Shown here: positions 41,278 through 49,901 of the stretch, piece by piece
Layout of the letters: each line of letters begins with the position of its first letter
Numbering within the stretch: the first letter of the stretch is position 1
From: a virus
IMG/VR virus record: IMGVR_UViG_3300044712_000815
Location: 62,001 to 126,000 of that record
Length of the DNA stretch: 64,000 nt
Strand: one strand, 5' to 3'
Program-made: the position numbers and the translations under genes
The notes under the pieces: model-generated
Seen by the model: only the letters and a program-made list of their open reading frames with translations
What the model was told of the DNA's origin: nothing
The model's database searches: none

Positions 41278-42422
41278 AATGGACTTTAGAAAAACTTCAA
41301 GAAGAAGCTGATAAATATTTGACTCGTGGTGAATTTCAAAAAAACTGTTCAGGTGCATATACATTTGCAAGAATACACAATTTATTGGATATATTATTTG
41401 ACAAACACAAATATAATGGATATTACAATAATAATAAACCTAAAGGGTATTGGACATTAGAAAGACTTCAAGAAGTAGCAAATAAATGTAAAACTAGAAT
41501 GGAATTAAAACAAAATTTTTGTGGTGCATATTCTAATGCTGTAAAATCAAAATTGTTGGATTTTTTGTTTAAAAATCATAAAAATAATGGATATCTTAAT
41601 GATGATGGTTGGATTAAAAATAATTATGTTATATATGTATATGAATTAGAAAAATTCAATATCGCATATGTTGGATTAACAAATAATATAAATCGAAGAG
41701 ATAAAGAACATTTATTTAATCCAAATGAAAAACTTAGTCAATTTTGTAAAGATCAAAATGTATCCTATCCTGAATATAAAATACTAGAAATTGGATTAAA
41801 TTCATATACAGTAAGAAATAGAGAATTGTTTTGGTTAAATTATTATAAAAATGATGGTTGGATAATGTATAATATCGCAAAAACTGGGTCATTGGGAAAT
41901 GTTGAAAAATATTCAAAATCAAAATTACAAAAAGAAGTAAATAAATATAAAACTAGATTGGAATTTAGTATAAATAATATAAATATGTATAATTGTGCAA
42001 AAAATAGAAAATTACTTGATAATTTATTTAAAACCCATTATAATAGTGGATTTACTGAAGACAAATGGACTTTTGAAATATTACAAATAGAAGCAAATAA
42101 ATATGATACAAGAAATGAATTTTTTAATAATAATTATAATGCCTATCATGCTGCTAGAGATAAAAAACTAATTTCAGAATTATTTAAAAATCACAAAAAT
42201 AATGGATATATAAAACAAAAAAATGTAAATATTCCTTATACATTTTGGTCAAAACATAAATTGCAAGAAGAATGTGACAAATACTTAACAAGATTAGAAT
42301 TTAAAAAAAATAATAAAGCTGCATATAGTGCAGCATTAAGATATAAAATATTAGATGAATTATTCAAAAATCATAAAAATAATGGTTATATAAATAAAAT
42401 AAACCCAAAAACCATCAAATGA
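41274..42422 (+). CDS. GIY-YIG endonuclease with five DNA-binding repeats
   Basis: A mobile (homing-type) endonuclease of 382 aa. Two N-terminal repeats and three C-terminal repeats share the core W-T-L-E-x-L-Q-E-E-A-x-K-Y-x-T-R-x-E-F, ending in LFKNHKNNGY. Between them is the nuclease domain: YVIYVYELEKFNIAYVGLTN (the two-strand GIY-YIG core, here IYV and YVG), NINRRDKEHL with the catalytic Arg, and a Glu in RNRELFWLNYY. The repeats probably read DNA modularly. The gene ends inside a strong terminator. It shares overlapping translation with an RHH protein, which is unusual for this family. Confidence 0.82.
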   Translation: MKWTLEKLQEEADKYLTRGEFQKNCSGAYTFARIHNLLDILFDKHKYNGYYNNNKPKGYWTLERLQEVANKCKTRMELKQNFCGAYSNAVKSKLLDFLFKNHKNNGYLNDDGWIKNNYVIYVYELEKFNIAYVGLTNNINRRDKEHLFNPNEKLSQFCKDQNVSYPEYKILEIGLNSYTVRNRELFWLNYYKNDGWIMYNIAKTGSLGNVEKYSKSKLQKEVNKYKTRLEFSINNINMYNCAKNRKLLDNLFKTHYNSGFTEDKWTFEILQIEANKYDTRNEFFNNNYNAYHAARDKKLISELFKNHKNNGYIKQKNVNIPYTFWSKHKLQEECDKYLTRLEFKKNNKAAYSAALRYKILDELFKNHKNNGYINKINPKTIK

Positions 42423-42437
42423 TGGTTTTTGGGTTTT
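42401..42437. terminator. Strong bidirectional terminator
   Basis: A perfect 16-bp stem (AAACCCAAAAACCATC and its complement) with a 4-nt loop. It ends both the GIY-YIG gene and, from the other side, dnaK. The GIY-YIG stop codon lies at the loop. Confidence 0.95.
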
Positions 42438-42455
42438 ACTAGTTTTTATTCAGAA

Positions 42456-44336
42456 TCATTTTACTTCTTCAAATTCTACATCGGTCACATCATCATTTTT
42501 TGATTGTGTCGATTCATTTTGGCAATTTTGATTACTTTGTTCACTTTGTTCACTTTGGCTGTAAATTTTGGTGCTGATGTTATTCCACACATCAGTTAAA
42601 CTTTTCGTATATTTTTCAACATCTACTAAGTTTTGTGCTTTATGCGATTCTTTCAATTTATTTAATTCGGCATTTAATTCTGATTTATCAGTTTCTGTCA
42701 ATTTTTCACCAAATTCTGTAATCTGTTTTTCTGTTTGAAAAATCAAAGAATCAGCTTGGTTTAAAGTATCAATTTTTTCTTTTTCTTTTTTATCAGATTC
42801 AGCATTTTCTTTTGCTTCCATTTTCATTTTTTCAATTTCATCTTTAGTAAGAGCTGTCGAACCTTCAATTCTAATTTTGTTTTCTTTATTTGTTGCTTTA
42901 TCTTTTGCTTTTACTGTTAATATAGAATTCGCATCCAAACTAAATTCAACTTCTATTTGAGGAACCCCACGCATAGCAGGCAAAATTCCGTCTAAATTAA
43001 AGGTTCCAAGATGTTTATTGTCCTTAAACATAGGTCTTTCCCCAGTTGCAATATTAATCTGAACCCCAGGTTGGTTGTCTTGTGCCGTTGAAAAAATTTG
43101 GGTTTTACTTACAGGAATTGTTGTATTTGCTTCAATCATCACCTGAAAAAGTTGCCCTTGAACTTCAATCCCAAATGGAAGTGCAGTCACATCAAGTAAT
43201 AAAATATCTGATGTTTCCCCTGCAATAATAGATCCCTGAATACAAGCACCTTGTGATATAGCGGTATCTGCATTTAAACTTCTGTTTGCTTTTTTACCAA
43301 AAAATTTTTCAACGCTTTCAACCAAATATGGAATTCTCGTGCTACCACCAACAAGCACAATGTCATCAATATCCGATGCATTCTTTCCACTTTTCTTAAG
43401 TGATGATTTAATTAATTCCAAAGTTTTATCAATATAAAATTGAATTAATTGATTAAATTTAGCAACATTTATAGTTTTAACTAAGTGTTTTGGAACATTA
43501 TCAATTACTGTGATATATGGCAAATTTATTTCAGTTTGTGTTGTATTTGACAATTCGATTTTCGCTTTCTCCGATGATTCGGTCAATCGTTGTAATGCCA
43601 TGGGATCAAGGCGAAGATCAACACCAAATTCTTTCTTAAAATCATCAGCAACATAATTGACTATAGCTTCATCAATTAAATTTCCACCCAAATCCAATGA
43701 ACCATCCGTTGCAATCACTTCAAAAATCCCATCATCTATATCCATGACAGAAAAATCCGAAGTGCATCCACCACTATCCACAATAAAATATAATTTACCT
43801 TTTTTATCTTTAATGTTTAGTGAAGCTGCTGTAGGTTCGGATATTATCCGGAGAACTTCAAGTCCAGCAATTTCACCAGCAACTTGGGTCGATTTTCTTT
43901 CATCGCTATTAAAGTACGCAGGAACAGTTATTATACATTGTTTAACTTCGAGTCCCAAATAATCTTCAGCAGTTTTTTTCATTTTTTGTAAGATCATTGC
44001 TGATATTTCTTCAGGTGAATATATTTTATCACCAATTTTAACTGCTGCTTTACCATTATTATCAACAATATCATATGGTCGTTTAAGATGTTTTACATCA
44101 TTATAACTACGACCCATCAATCTTTTAATATTAAAGATTGTGTTTTTTGGATTTAATGCTGCTTGTCTTTTTGCCGCATCTCCAACTTTAATTTCACCTG
44201 TTTTTGGATCAAAAGATACAATAGAAGATGTACTTGTTGATCCTTCTGAATTTGGTATAACAATAGTTTGTCCACCTTCCATTACAGAAACCGTACTAAA
44301 ATACGATCCCAAATCTATTCCGATTATTTTTCCCAT
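42456..44336 (-). CDS. dnaK: Hsp70 chaperone DnaK
   Basis: ATP-driven protein-folding chaperone, 626 aa, close to bacterial DnaK length. Nucleotide-binding domain: IIGIDLGSYFSTVSVMEGG, VTVPAYFNSDERKSTQVAG followed by GLEVLRIISEPTAAS, VDSGGCTSDFSVMDI and DDIVLVGGSTRIPYL. The linker region DILLLDVTALPFGIEVQG (D-L-L-L-D-V type) leads to the substrate-binding domain and helical lid, and the end DVTDVEFEEVK keeps the bacterial EEVK end. Residues equivalent to D8, K70, E171, D194 and T199 are present, but the first phosphate loop is changed from D-L-G-T-T-N-S to D-L-G-S-Y-F-S and one Gly of G-G-G-T is Cys. No DnaJ or GrpE gene is in the window, so host co-chaperones may serve. A role in folding virion proteins is inferred. 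Confidence 0.95.
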   Translation of the reverse strand: MGKIIGIDLGSYFSTVSVMEGGQTIVIPNSEGSTSTSSIVSFDPKTGEIKVGDAAKRQAALNPKNTIFNIKRLMGRSYNDVKHLKRPYDIVDNNGKAAVKIGDKIYSPEEISAMILQKMKKTAEDYLGLEVKQCIITVPAYFNSDERKSTQVAGEIAGLEVLRIISEPTAASLNIKDKKGKLYFIVDSGGCTSDFSVMDIDDGIFEVIATDGSLDLGGNLIDEAIVNYVADDFKKEFGVDLRLDPMALQRLTESSEKAKIELSNTTQTEINLPYITVIDNVPKHLVKTINVAKFNQLIQFYIDKTLELIKSSLKKSGKNASDIDDIVLVGGSTRIPYLVESVEKFFGKKANRSLNADTAISQGACIQGSIIAGETSDILLLDVTALPFGIEVQGQLFQVMIEANTTIPVSKTQIFSTAQDNQPGVQINIATGERPMFKDNKHLGTFNLDGILPAMRGVPQIEVEFSLDANSILTVKAKDKATNKENKIRIEGSTALTKDEIEKMKMEAKENAESDKKEKEKIDTLNQADSLIFQTEKQITEFGEKLTETDKSELNAELNKLKESHKAQNLVDVEKYTKSLTDVWNNISTKIYSQSEQSEQSNQNCQNESTQSKNDDVTDVEFEEVK

Positions 44337-44440
44337 ATAAATTTATTTATTTTTTTAACTGTTTTTTCAATCTTTGTGCCAATATAATTATTATGTCATA
44401 TTGTCAGGTTATTTAGAAAATAATGCCAATATTGGTAAAA

Positions 44441-44737
44441 TTATCTTATTTTCGAATTATCAGGTTTATCATTTCTTGTTTGTTTCAAATGTTCAACAAT
44501 ACATAATAAAGATTCCAATACTATTTTTTGCAATTCTTTATTTTCATTAGAATAACTTACATCAAATTTATCAATATCATAATAGCTAATATTTCCAATT
44601 TCAGTAATATTATCAAACAAAAAATTATCAGATAGGTGTTTTGGATTTTCGATAAGACTGAAATATTTTCGATTATAACAAAATTCTATTTTTTCTACAA
44701 ATCGTTTTTTCAAATCATCAAGTTGTTCTTTTTTCAT
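44441..44737 (-). CDS. Hypothetical protein, 98 aa
   Basis: Not recognised. A helical protein with charged ends. Last gene of the long minus operon, separated from dnaK by about 100 nt without a clear hairpin. A 9-bp tandem repeat forms its leader. Confidence 0.6.
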   Translation of the reverse strand: MKKEQLDDLKKRFVEKIEFCYNRKYFSLIENPKHLSDNFLFDNITEIGNISYYDIDKFDVSYSNENKELQKIVLESLLCIVEHLKQTRNDKPDNSKIR

Positions 44738-44776
44738 AATGTTTATAATGTTTATAATGTTTATAATGTTTATAAA
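44736..44776. repeat. 9-bp tandem repeat (ATGTTTATA) in a gene leader
   Basis: Four to five perfect copies of a 9-bp unit lie immediately before the start of the 98-aa gene. On the coding strand the leader reads TATAAACAT repeated, ending at the ATG. Copy number is likely to vary by slippage and could tune translation. Confidence 0.85.
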
Positions 44777-45060
44777 TGTGTATTTTCTTCAAAAAAACCT
44801 TCCCAAACACAAATTTCTTCACCTTGTTCATTTTCGACTTTCCAATATAAATATCTTTCACCAGAATCATCAGGTTCGACAAGATTAGTATCTTTATTTA
44901 ATACATAAACCCGTTGCATACAGCATGAACCAATCACATTATATTTTTTACCTATTATTAATTCATCAATATCGAATATTGACCATTTATAATTTTTTCC
45001 TAATCGAATAACATCGCATCCACCACTATATGTTATTTCTTTTATTTCTGTTCTGTCCAT
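44770..45060 (-). CDS. Hypothetical protein, 96 aa
   Basis: Not recognised. A beta-rich domain (DIDELIIGKKYNVIGSCCMQ; YLYWKVENEQGEEICVWEGF), perhaps a small SH3-like barrel. Four nt separate it from the upstream gene. Confidence 0.6.
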   Translation of the reverse strand: MDRTEIKEITYSGGCDVIRLGKNYKWSIFDIDELIIGKKYNVIGSCCMQRVYVLNKDTNLVEPDDSGERYLYWKVENEQGEEICVWEGFFEENTHL

Positions 45061-45063
45061 TTT

Positions 45064-45276
45064 TTAAGATAGTTCATCTGTAAATATCAACCGATTTTGA
45101 ACAAACTTATAAAACTTTCCACGTAATTCATATTTTTCCCTATTTATAATATCATCACTTGGTTCAACATTTGCAATTCCCCTAATCATACGAATTGCTT
45201 GCATTATTACTTCGACATCATCAATTCTAATGTCTTTTTCTAATGTTACTGTAAATCCTTTTACTCGTTCTGTCAT
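45064..45276 (-). CDS. Small conserved-type phage protein, 70 aa
   Basis: Starts MTERVKGFTVTLEKDIRIDD followed by MQAIRMIRGIANVEP, a pattern I associate with a widespread family of small phage proteins of unknown role. A likely ferredoxin-like alpha/beta fold. I chose this ATG rather than one five codons upstream because the family usually begins here. Confidence 0.65.
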   Translation of the reverse strand: MTERVKGFTVTLEKDIRIDDVEVIMQAIRMIRGIANVEPSDDIINREKYELRGKFYKFVQNRLIFTDELS

Positions 45277-45280
45277 AATT

Positions 45281-45445
45281 TTAATTATCAAATATAAAAT
45301 ATACTGCTAATTTTATTAAACATATTAATAAAAATGCAACACCAAAACATCCAATAGCCACCAAAATATTTGATGCTAATGCCATAAATATAAATATTCC
45401 CAAAAATATGGAAATGATTATAAGCCATCCAATTACTTTTTTCAT
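45281..45445 (-). CDS. Small membrane protein, 54 aa
   Basis: Translation shows two hydrophobic segments (VIGWLIIISIFLGIFIFMAL and ILVAIGCFGVAFLLICL), so an inner-membrane hairpin is expected. It overlaps the upstream gene in ATGA style and fills the gap to the next. Function unknown. Confidence 0.6.
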   Translation of the reverse strand: MKKVIGWLIIISIFLGIFIFMALASNILVAIGCFGVAFLLICLIKLAVYFIFDN

Positions 45446-46149
45446 AATAAATCAGTTATATTTGTTGATTTTTTTTGTGTTAATATTGAATATGCATCAA
45501 ATATTGTATATGTCATCCGACCAACTGGATCAATTTCCAATTCTGAATAATTATCAAAATGAAATTCGAATTGAATACCACCACAAGCCATAGGATAAAT
45601 ATCAATTTTATCAGACAATAAATTATTTTTATTTAAATATGGTAATATATTTAAAGCTGAATTTATTGCTATATCAGAAATGATTTCAGAATCATGAGAA
45701 TTCCAGTTTTTTTCTAATTTAGCGAAACTATTTATTTTTTTAGTAAAAATTTCGATTATTTGATAATTTACTATTCCATAATTTTTGATGATAGGATTTT
45801 CTTCAAATTCTTTTATATTATCGCCTAAACACATAAGTTGTGAAAACATTAAACTACCATCGACATTTTCATTAGAAATTGCAATTATTTTTTCACATAT
45901 TTGTTTTAGGTTGTCAAAATTTTCTAATGTGAATGTTTTAGTTTCAAATTCTTTGACGAATTTATTATAAAGTTTATGATTTTCATCAACAGTACAAGAC
46001 ATACCCCAAAATGAAACATCAAAACAATTACCATTTTTAGTAATTGTTGCGGACACATCATCTAAATTATAATTTGGACCAACATAGCCTTTTGATGCTA
46101 ATGCACTAATGGCAAGTGATCTTAATTCGGTATTTGGTTTTGCTATCAT
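45442..46149 (-). CDS. Hypothetical protein, 235 aa
   Basis: Function unknown. The C-terminal half has LEKNWNSHDSEIISDIAINS, then YPMACGGIQFEFHFDNYSEL, resembling a widespread group of uncharacterised proteins with an L-x-x-x-W-D-S...G-G-I-Q-x-E-W pattern. The N-terminal half is unlike it. The largest gene of this operon apart from the TnpB-like one. Confidence 0.62.
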   Translation of the reverse strand: MIAKPNTELRSLAISALASKGYVGPNYNLDDVSATITKNGNCFDVSFWGMSCTVDENHKLYNKFVKEFETKTFTLENFDNLKQICEKIIAISNENVDGSLMFSQLMCLGDNIKEFEENPIIKNYGIVNYQIIEIFTKKINSFAKLEKNWNSHDSEIISDIAINSALNILPYLNKNNLLSDKIDIYPMACGGIQFEFHFDNYSELEIDPVGRMTYTIFDAYSILTQKKSTNITDLL

Positions 46150-46162
46150 ATTTTAGTTATAG

Positions 46163-46465
46163 TTAAACTATTTCATTAATTGATATTCCATTTTGAAAAT
46201 ATGTATCTAGTTGTGTACCAGTTTGAATTTTTTCAGAATTAGCTTTTTCCTTCCATTCAATCCAATTGGTTATAAGGGATAAATCATAATCATTAAAAAA
46301 ATCTGATAAAACAATACGTAATTTTTTTAATTGATCAACATCTTTATTCCAAATACTTAAACTAATAATCGAATCATCGGGTTTACCATTTTTTTTATTT
46401 GTGGCAATTTCTTTTTCTAACTGATTCCATTCATCATCAGTATATTTGTTTCTTAAATTTCCCAT
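46163..46465 (-). CDS. Hypothetical protein, 100 aa
   Basis: Not recognised. A helical protein with conserved-looking Trp residues (WIEWKEKAN). Short intergenic gaps on both sides show that it belongs to the operon. Confidence 0.6.
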   Translation of the reverse strand: MGNLRNKYTDDEWNQLEKEIATNKKNGKPDDSIISLSIWNKDVDQLKKLRIVLSDFFNDYDLSLITNWIEWKEKANSEKIQTGTQLDTYFQNGISINEIV

Positions 46466-46470
46466 TATAA

Positions 46471-46677
46471 TTATTCACTTAAACGTTCCACCACATCAAA
46501 CCCCATATCATAAAGAGCAAGTATTATCATTTTCAAATCACCAGTATCAATCCTATTGTTTGGGGTTTCTAACCCTAAGTTAGTTCGATACTTCTTTATC
46601 ATTTCATTGCTTTTTACATCAAGCATAAATAAGTCCATTGGGTTTATCTTTCTACCGTAATTGTTTTTCATAGACAT
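46471..46677 (-). CDS. Hypothetical protein, 68 aa
   Basis: Not recognised. A basic N-terminus and a helical body. It overlaps the upstream gene by 10 nt. Confidence 0.55.
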   Translation of the reverse strand: MSMKNNYGRKINPMDLFMLDVKSNEMIKKYRTNLGLETPNNRIDTGDLKMIILALYDMGFDVVERLSE

Positions 46678-46865
46678 ATACCCTTTACATCTTCTATTTT
46701 TTCGATTATACCAATTTGTTTTTTTGGTTCTAGATAATCATTCAATTTTTTTGGAATATCTTCGATTTTTAAATCTGTAAAAAAATGATCAGTATCTTGT
46801 AGAATATTTCCTATTCTACCGTCATCCATTTTTGCTAGTGTGTGATAATTAACTTTGTAACTCAT
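46668..46865 (-). CDS. Hypothetical protein, 65 aa
   Basis: Not recognised. A small alpha/beta protein (SYKVNYHTLAKMDDGRIGNI). It belongs to the same operon by spacing. Confidence 0.55.
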   Translation of the reverse strand: MSYKVNYHTLAKMDDGRIGNILQDTDHFFTDLKIEDIPKKLNDYLEPKKQIGIIEKIEDVKGICL

Positions 46866-46881
46866 AATTTTAATTTATTTT

Positions 46882-47082
46882 TTAATCTAATGTTAACATT
46901 TCTTCATCTATTTGTTCTAATGTTAAATTATGTTCTGATTGTAATTTTTCAACAACAAATTCTAATCTTTCTACTGCAAATGTTTCTTTTTGTCCTTCTA
47001 TTGTGGGAACTAAAACATTTCCCAAAGATTCAAGGATTGAAATTAATTTTTTAGTTTCTCGTAATAAATGGTCTTTTGTCAT
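46882..47082 (-). CDS. Hypothetical protein, 66 aa
   Basis: Not recognised. Almost entirely helical with leucine heptads (LRETKKLISILESLGNVLV) and an acidic end; probably a small coiled-coil dimer. Confidence 0.55.
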   Translation of the reverse strand: MTKDHLLRETKKLISILESLGNVLVPTIEGQKETFAVERLEFVVEKLQSEHNLTLEQIDEEMLTLD

Positions 47083-47104
47083 AATTTTATTTTTAATTTT
47101 TTAT

Positions 47105-47335
47105 TTACCAAGCATCGTTTCTAGGTGGAATATATGATAAATCAGTTAAAACATAATCATGATTTTGTAAATCATCTTCGCTTGTTATTATGAAATTATA
47201 AAATCCATTATGAATAACTTCTTCTAATAAATTAGCTAATTCTGAATCTGACAATTCATCAATTTCATTAAGTTTCTTTTTTATTGCAGCTATTGCAAAT
47301 TCCCGTGTAACAAAATGTGTAGATTTTATGCTCAT
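47105..47335 (-). CDS. Hypothetical protein, 76 aa
   Basis: Not recognised. It opens MSIKSTHFVTREFAIAAIKK and has an acidic helical centre; similar small proteins with a T-R-E-x-A-I-x-x-I helix are common in phages. The ATG chosen avoids a 45-nt overlap with the upstream gene. Confidence 0.58.
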   Translation of the reverse strand: MSIKSTHFVTREFAIAAIKKKLNEIDELSDSELANLLEEVIHNGFYNFIITSEDDLQNHDYVLTDLSYIPPRNDAW

Positions 47336-47336
47336 T

Positions 47337-47654
47337 TTACCATTTATTATCATATTTACACCAATCATTATTATCTTCATCCCAATGTCTAGAATCTATA
47401 TGACTATAACAGATATGTAGACCAAATAGATTAATAGTAAATCTAAATCCGGCATGATCAGTTTTATAATTTTTAGAAATATATAATCCTAAAATATTTA
47501 GAAAATCGACATTCAAAACATATTCTTTATTATATTCTCTTGGTAGTGCAATATTAAAGAATATTTCGAATAATATTTCGAAATTTAAATAAATTTCAAA
47601 TTCTTTAAATTTATTTTTTTTGACATTAGAAACCCAACAAAACAAATTTTTCAT
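47337..47654 (-). CDS. Hypothetical protein, 105 aa
   Basis: Not recognised. Very aromatic, with many Phe, Tyr and Trp (FEIYLNFEILFEIFFNIALP; HIDSRHWDEDNNDW). It ends one nt before the next start and overlaps the upstream gene in ATGA style. Confidence 0.58.
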   Translation of the reverse strand: MKNLFCWVSNVKKNKFKEFEIYLNFEILFEIFFNIALPREYNKEYVLNVDFLNILGLYISKNYKTDHAGFRFTINLFGLHICYSHIDSRHWDEDNNDWCKYDNKW

Positions 47655-47938
47655 ATTTTTTTAGTATTAATTGAATCAACAATATCGTGTGCTAATTTAA
47701 TTCCAATATCTGATATGCTTCTTAAATACATAACAGAATGAAATTTACCATTACCTTTTCCAGGTTCATATGTATCAAGTAATATTGAAACTAATTTCGT
47801 TCTAACATCATCTTTAAGAATGAAATTTCCATTTACTATATCAAATATTTCTTTCAGTTCTATCATTTCTTTCGATATTTCTTTTTTAAGTTCTGTTTTA
47901 AGAATGAAATATTTATCATTTATGTTAAAATTGTTCAT
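47651..47938 (-). CDS. Hypothetical protein, 95 aa
   Basis: Not recognised. A helical, charged protein. It overlaps both neighbours by 4-14 nt. Confidence 0.58.
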   Translation of the reverse strand: MNNFNINDKYFILKTELKKEISKEMIELKEIFDIVNGNFILKDDVRTKLVSILLDTYEPGKGNGKFHSVMYLRSISDIGIKLAHDIVDSINTKKI

Positions 47939-48311
47939 TTTCTTTCATTATTGTTAGTGCATCAATAATACCTACTTCTAATGCTTGTTCGTATGTTCTA
48001 TACAAAAGCCATTCTTGATTTTTGTGATGAATCCAACCCCATTCTTTTTCAGCTAGATCGTTTGGATTACCAAAGAATTGATCTATTCGATAACAGAATT
48101 TTGGTTCACATGTTTGATCTACTTCAACGATAACAAATATTTGTTTTTTTCTCAACCATTGTTGAAGTAAACTGATGTCCAATTGCCCAATTGATTTGTT
48201 CTTTATGATATATTCCAAATTCAGGTTCAAATTTTCTTCAAATTCACTATTTTCTGTCAAATGCAGGGATTGACAAGGAGGTAACTGAAACATTCGCACT
48301 CGTTTATTCAT
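47925..48311 (-). CDS. Hypothetical protein, 128 aa
   Basis: Function unknown. The centre (LLQQWLRKKQIFVIVEVDQT) and end (YRTYEQALEVGIIDALTIM) resemble small uncharacterised proteins found in phages and Bacteroidota plasmids. A host-like promoter (TTG-N19-TATATTCG) may lie upstream at 48330-48365. Confidence 0.62.
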   Translation of the reverse strand: MNKRVRMFQLPPCQSLHLTENSEFEENLNLNLEYIIKNKSIGQLDISLLQQWLRKKQIFVIVEVDQTCEPKFCYRIDQFFGNPNDLAEKEWGWIHHKNQEWLLYRTYEQALEVGIIDALTIMKENEQF

Positions 48312-48324
48312 AATTAATAATAAT

Positions 48325-48352
48325 TATTTATTTTTTGCGAATATATGAATAG
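48325..48352 (-). promoter_or_regulatory. Weak host-type promoter candidate
   Basis: Read on the minus strand, TTGTTAATC... is followed 19 nt after the TTG by TATATTCG, one base off the TAnnTTTG box. The TTG lies a few bases further upstream. It could restart transcription for the following genes. Confidence 0.35.
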
Positions 48353-48360
48353 TTTTTAGA

Positions 48361-48726
48361 TTAACAAATTTTTTGTAGATTTTTTATTTTTTTAAGTTTG
48401 TTCTTTCTATTGAATCTAATATGTTCCACATCATCATTAAATTCATAAAGGATATCATCAATAACTTCGTAATTGTCAAATTTCATATGAAATGTTTGTC
48501 TAGAATTATCCATAAAATCATACATTGTAACATTAAAACCATCATCAGTAATATGGAATATTTTTAATGTGTGATTAAAATATTGATTACATAGTGCCGC
48601 AATAATAGCAGAAAATTTTAATTCGTTTGTTTTAACATTCATAACAAAATCCATTGTAGCACAATTTGATGGTATTCCCCATAAACCATTTTCTTGTTTA
48701 TTTTGATTTATTTTAATTATTTTCAT
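48361..48726 (-). CDS. Hypothetical protein, 121 aa
   Basis: Not recognised. A beta-rich N-terminal part (GIPSNCATMDFVMNVKTNEL) and a basic end. The second of two adjacent ATGs is used here. Confidence 0.58.
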   Translation of the reverse strand: MKIIKINQNKQENGLWGIPSNCATMDFVMNVKTNELKFSAIIAALCNQYFNHTLKIFHITDDGFNVTMYDFMDNSRQTFHMKFDNYEVIDDILYEFNDDVEHIRFNRKNKLKKIKNLQKIC

Positions 48727-48740
48727 CAATTTAAATTGTA

Positions 48741-48932
48741 TTACAATTTACAATCAAAGCAAAGTTCAGCATTACGGGCTTCATCTAAACTGATTATAGA
48801 TACTTCACATCCAGCATTTAATAATGCTAATTGTTCTTTTTTATCTTCTTTACTAAGTGGATTATCATCAATAACACGCAATAATCTTGCTTTTCCACAT
48901 TTACATTTAAACATTTGTATTTTAATTTCCAT
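48741..48932 (-). CDS. Small zinc-binding protein, 63 aa
   Basis: FKCKCGKARL and CFDCKL supply two Cys pairs, so one zinc site joining both ends is likely. Between them is a helical part (LSKEDKKEQLALLNAGCEV). Function unknown. The start at MEIKIQMFK avoids overlap with the gene upstream. Confidence 0.6.
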   Translation of the reverse strand: MEIKIQMFKCKCGKARLLRVIDDNPLSKEDKKEQLALLNAGCEVSIISLDEARNAELCFDCKL

Positions 48933-49131
48933 ATTTTTTAATTTTAACATATTTAAACCATTTCATAGGCACATCATCACTATGGTATTTAATAATGGTA
49001 TAATAATCTAAAATTACCCACAATAATCCATGATATTCAATATCAATTTGCCAATTATTATTTGATAAATTTATTTTAAAATCCCAAATAAAGATGATAT
49101 AAAATATTAGTAAATAAATAAATATTTTCAT
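48922..49131 (-). CDS. Small membrane-anchored protein, 69 aa
   Basis: An N-terminal hydrophobic helix (IFIYLLIFYIIFIWDF) is followed by a polar, Trp/Tyr-rich part; probably a single-pass membrane protein or one with an uncleaved signal. It overlaps both neighbours by a few bases. Confidence 0.58.
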   Translation of the reverse strand: MKIFIYLLIFYIIFIWDFKINLSNNNWQIDIEYHGLLWVILDYYTIIKYHSDDVPMKWFKYVKIKKYGN

Positions 49132-49631
49132 TCGTTATTTAAATCATTAATGGTTTGATTGAATTTATTTCCAACTTCAGATAATAATTCCAATTGTTCT
49201 TTGATTTTATTAATATTTTCATTCAAATCTTGTTGAAAATCAAATGGTTTTTCTTCATTCGTATGAAGTTCATTTAATCTTTCATATAATGTTGTCAATT
49301 TAATATTTTTTTTAACATGATCATCGTTATCTATATCATATTCAGTTTCTTCAAAAAATGTTTCTAGTTCAATTGCTTTATTTTTTACTTCTTGTATTTC
49401 GGATAATCGTTCATCAGAAAAACTACTAAATTTAAAATTAAATTCTTCATCTTTTAATGGACAAGATTCAATTACATTAAATTCGTTATATGGATCAATA
49501 ATTTGTTCTTCAAATTCTACTTGTAAAAACCCAGATAATGAACATTCATATATTGATTTATTATAATCTTCAAAATCATATATTGTATGTAAAAATGGGC
49601 AATTCCCACAAAAGTTAACTGTTTTTTTCAT
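49128..49631 (-). CDS. Hypothetical Cys-containing protein, 167 aa
   Basis: The N-terminal 55 residues hold FCGNCPFL, ECSLSG and SCPLK, a likely zinc or Fe-S knuckle. The remaining two thirds are acidic coiled coil. Not recognised as a known family. Confidence 0.6.
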   Translation of the reverse strand: MKKTVNFCGNCPFLHTIYDFEDYNKSIYECSLSGFLQVEFEEQIIDPYNEFNVIESCPLKDEEFNFKFSSFSDERLSEIQEVKNKAIELETFFEETEYDIDNDDHVKKNIKLTTLYERLNELHTNEEKPFDFQQDLNENINKIKEQLELLSEVGNKFNQTINDLNNE

Positions 49632-49646
49632 ATTTTTTATTATTTT

Positions 49647-49901
49647 TTATAAGTCTTCTAAAACTTTATAATTAATTAATTTTTCATATTCTTCATTTTT
49701 AAGAAATATTACATAATTAGCAGTATCTACATTTTCTTGTTCAGATAAATCTGCATTAACCAAAATACCATTTCTTAGTTCACATAGTTTTAAAAGATAA
49801 TTACACATATCTTCATCATCTTTTCTATCTACATGATAATTATCAGTAAAATCATAAAATTTCTGCCATAAAATTATTTTACTTCTTCTTATTATTTTCA
49901 T
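49647..49901 (-). CDS. Hypothetical protein, 84 aa
   Basis: Not recognised. A basic start (MKIIRRSKIILWQKFYDF) and an acidic helical end. The second ATG is used because the first lies within the overlap with the upstream gene. Confidence 0.57.
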   Translation of the reverse strand: MKIIRRSKIILWQKFYDFTDNYHVDRKDDEDMCNYLLKLCELRNGILVNADLSEQENVDTANYVIFLKNEEYEKLINYKVLEDL

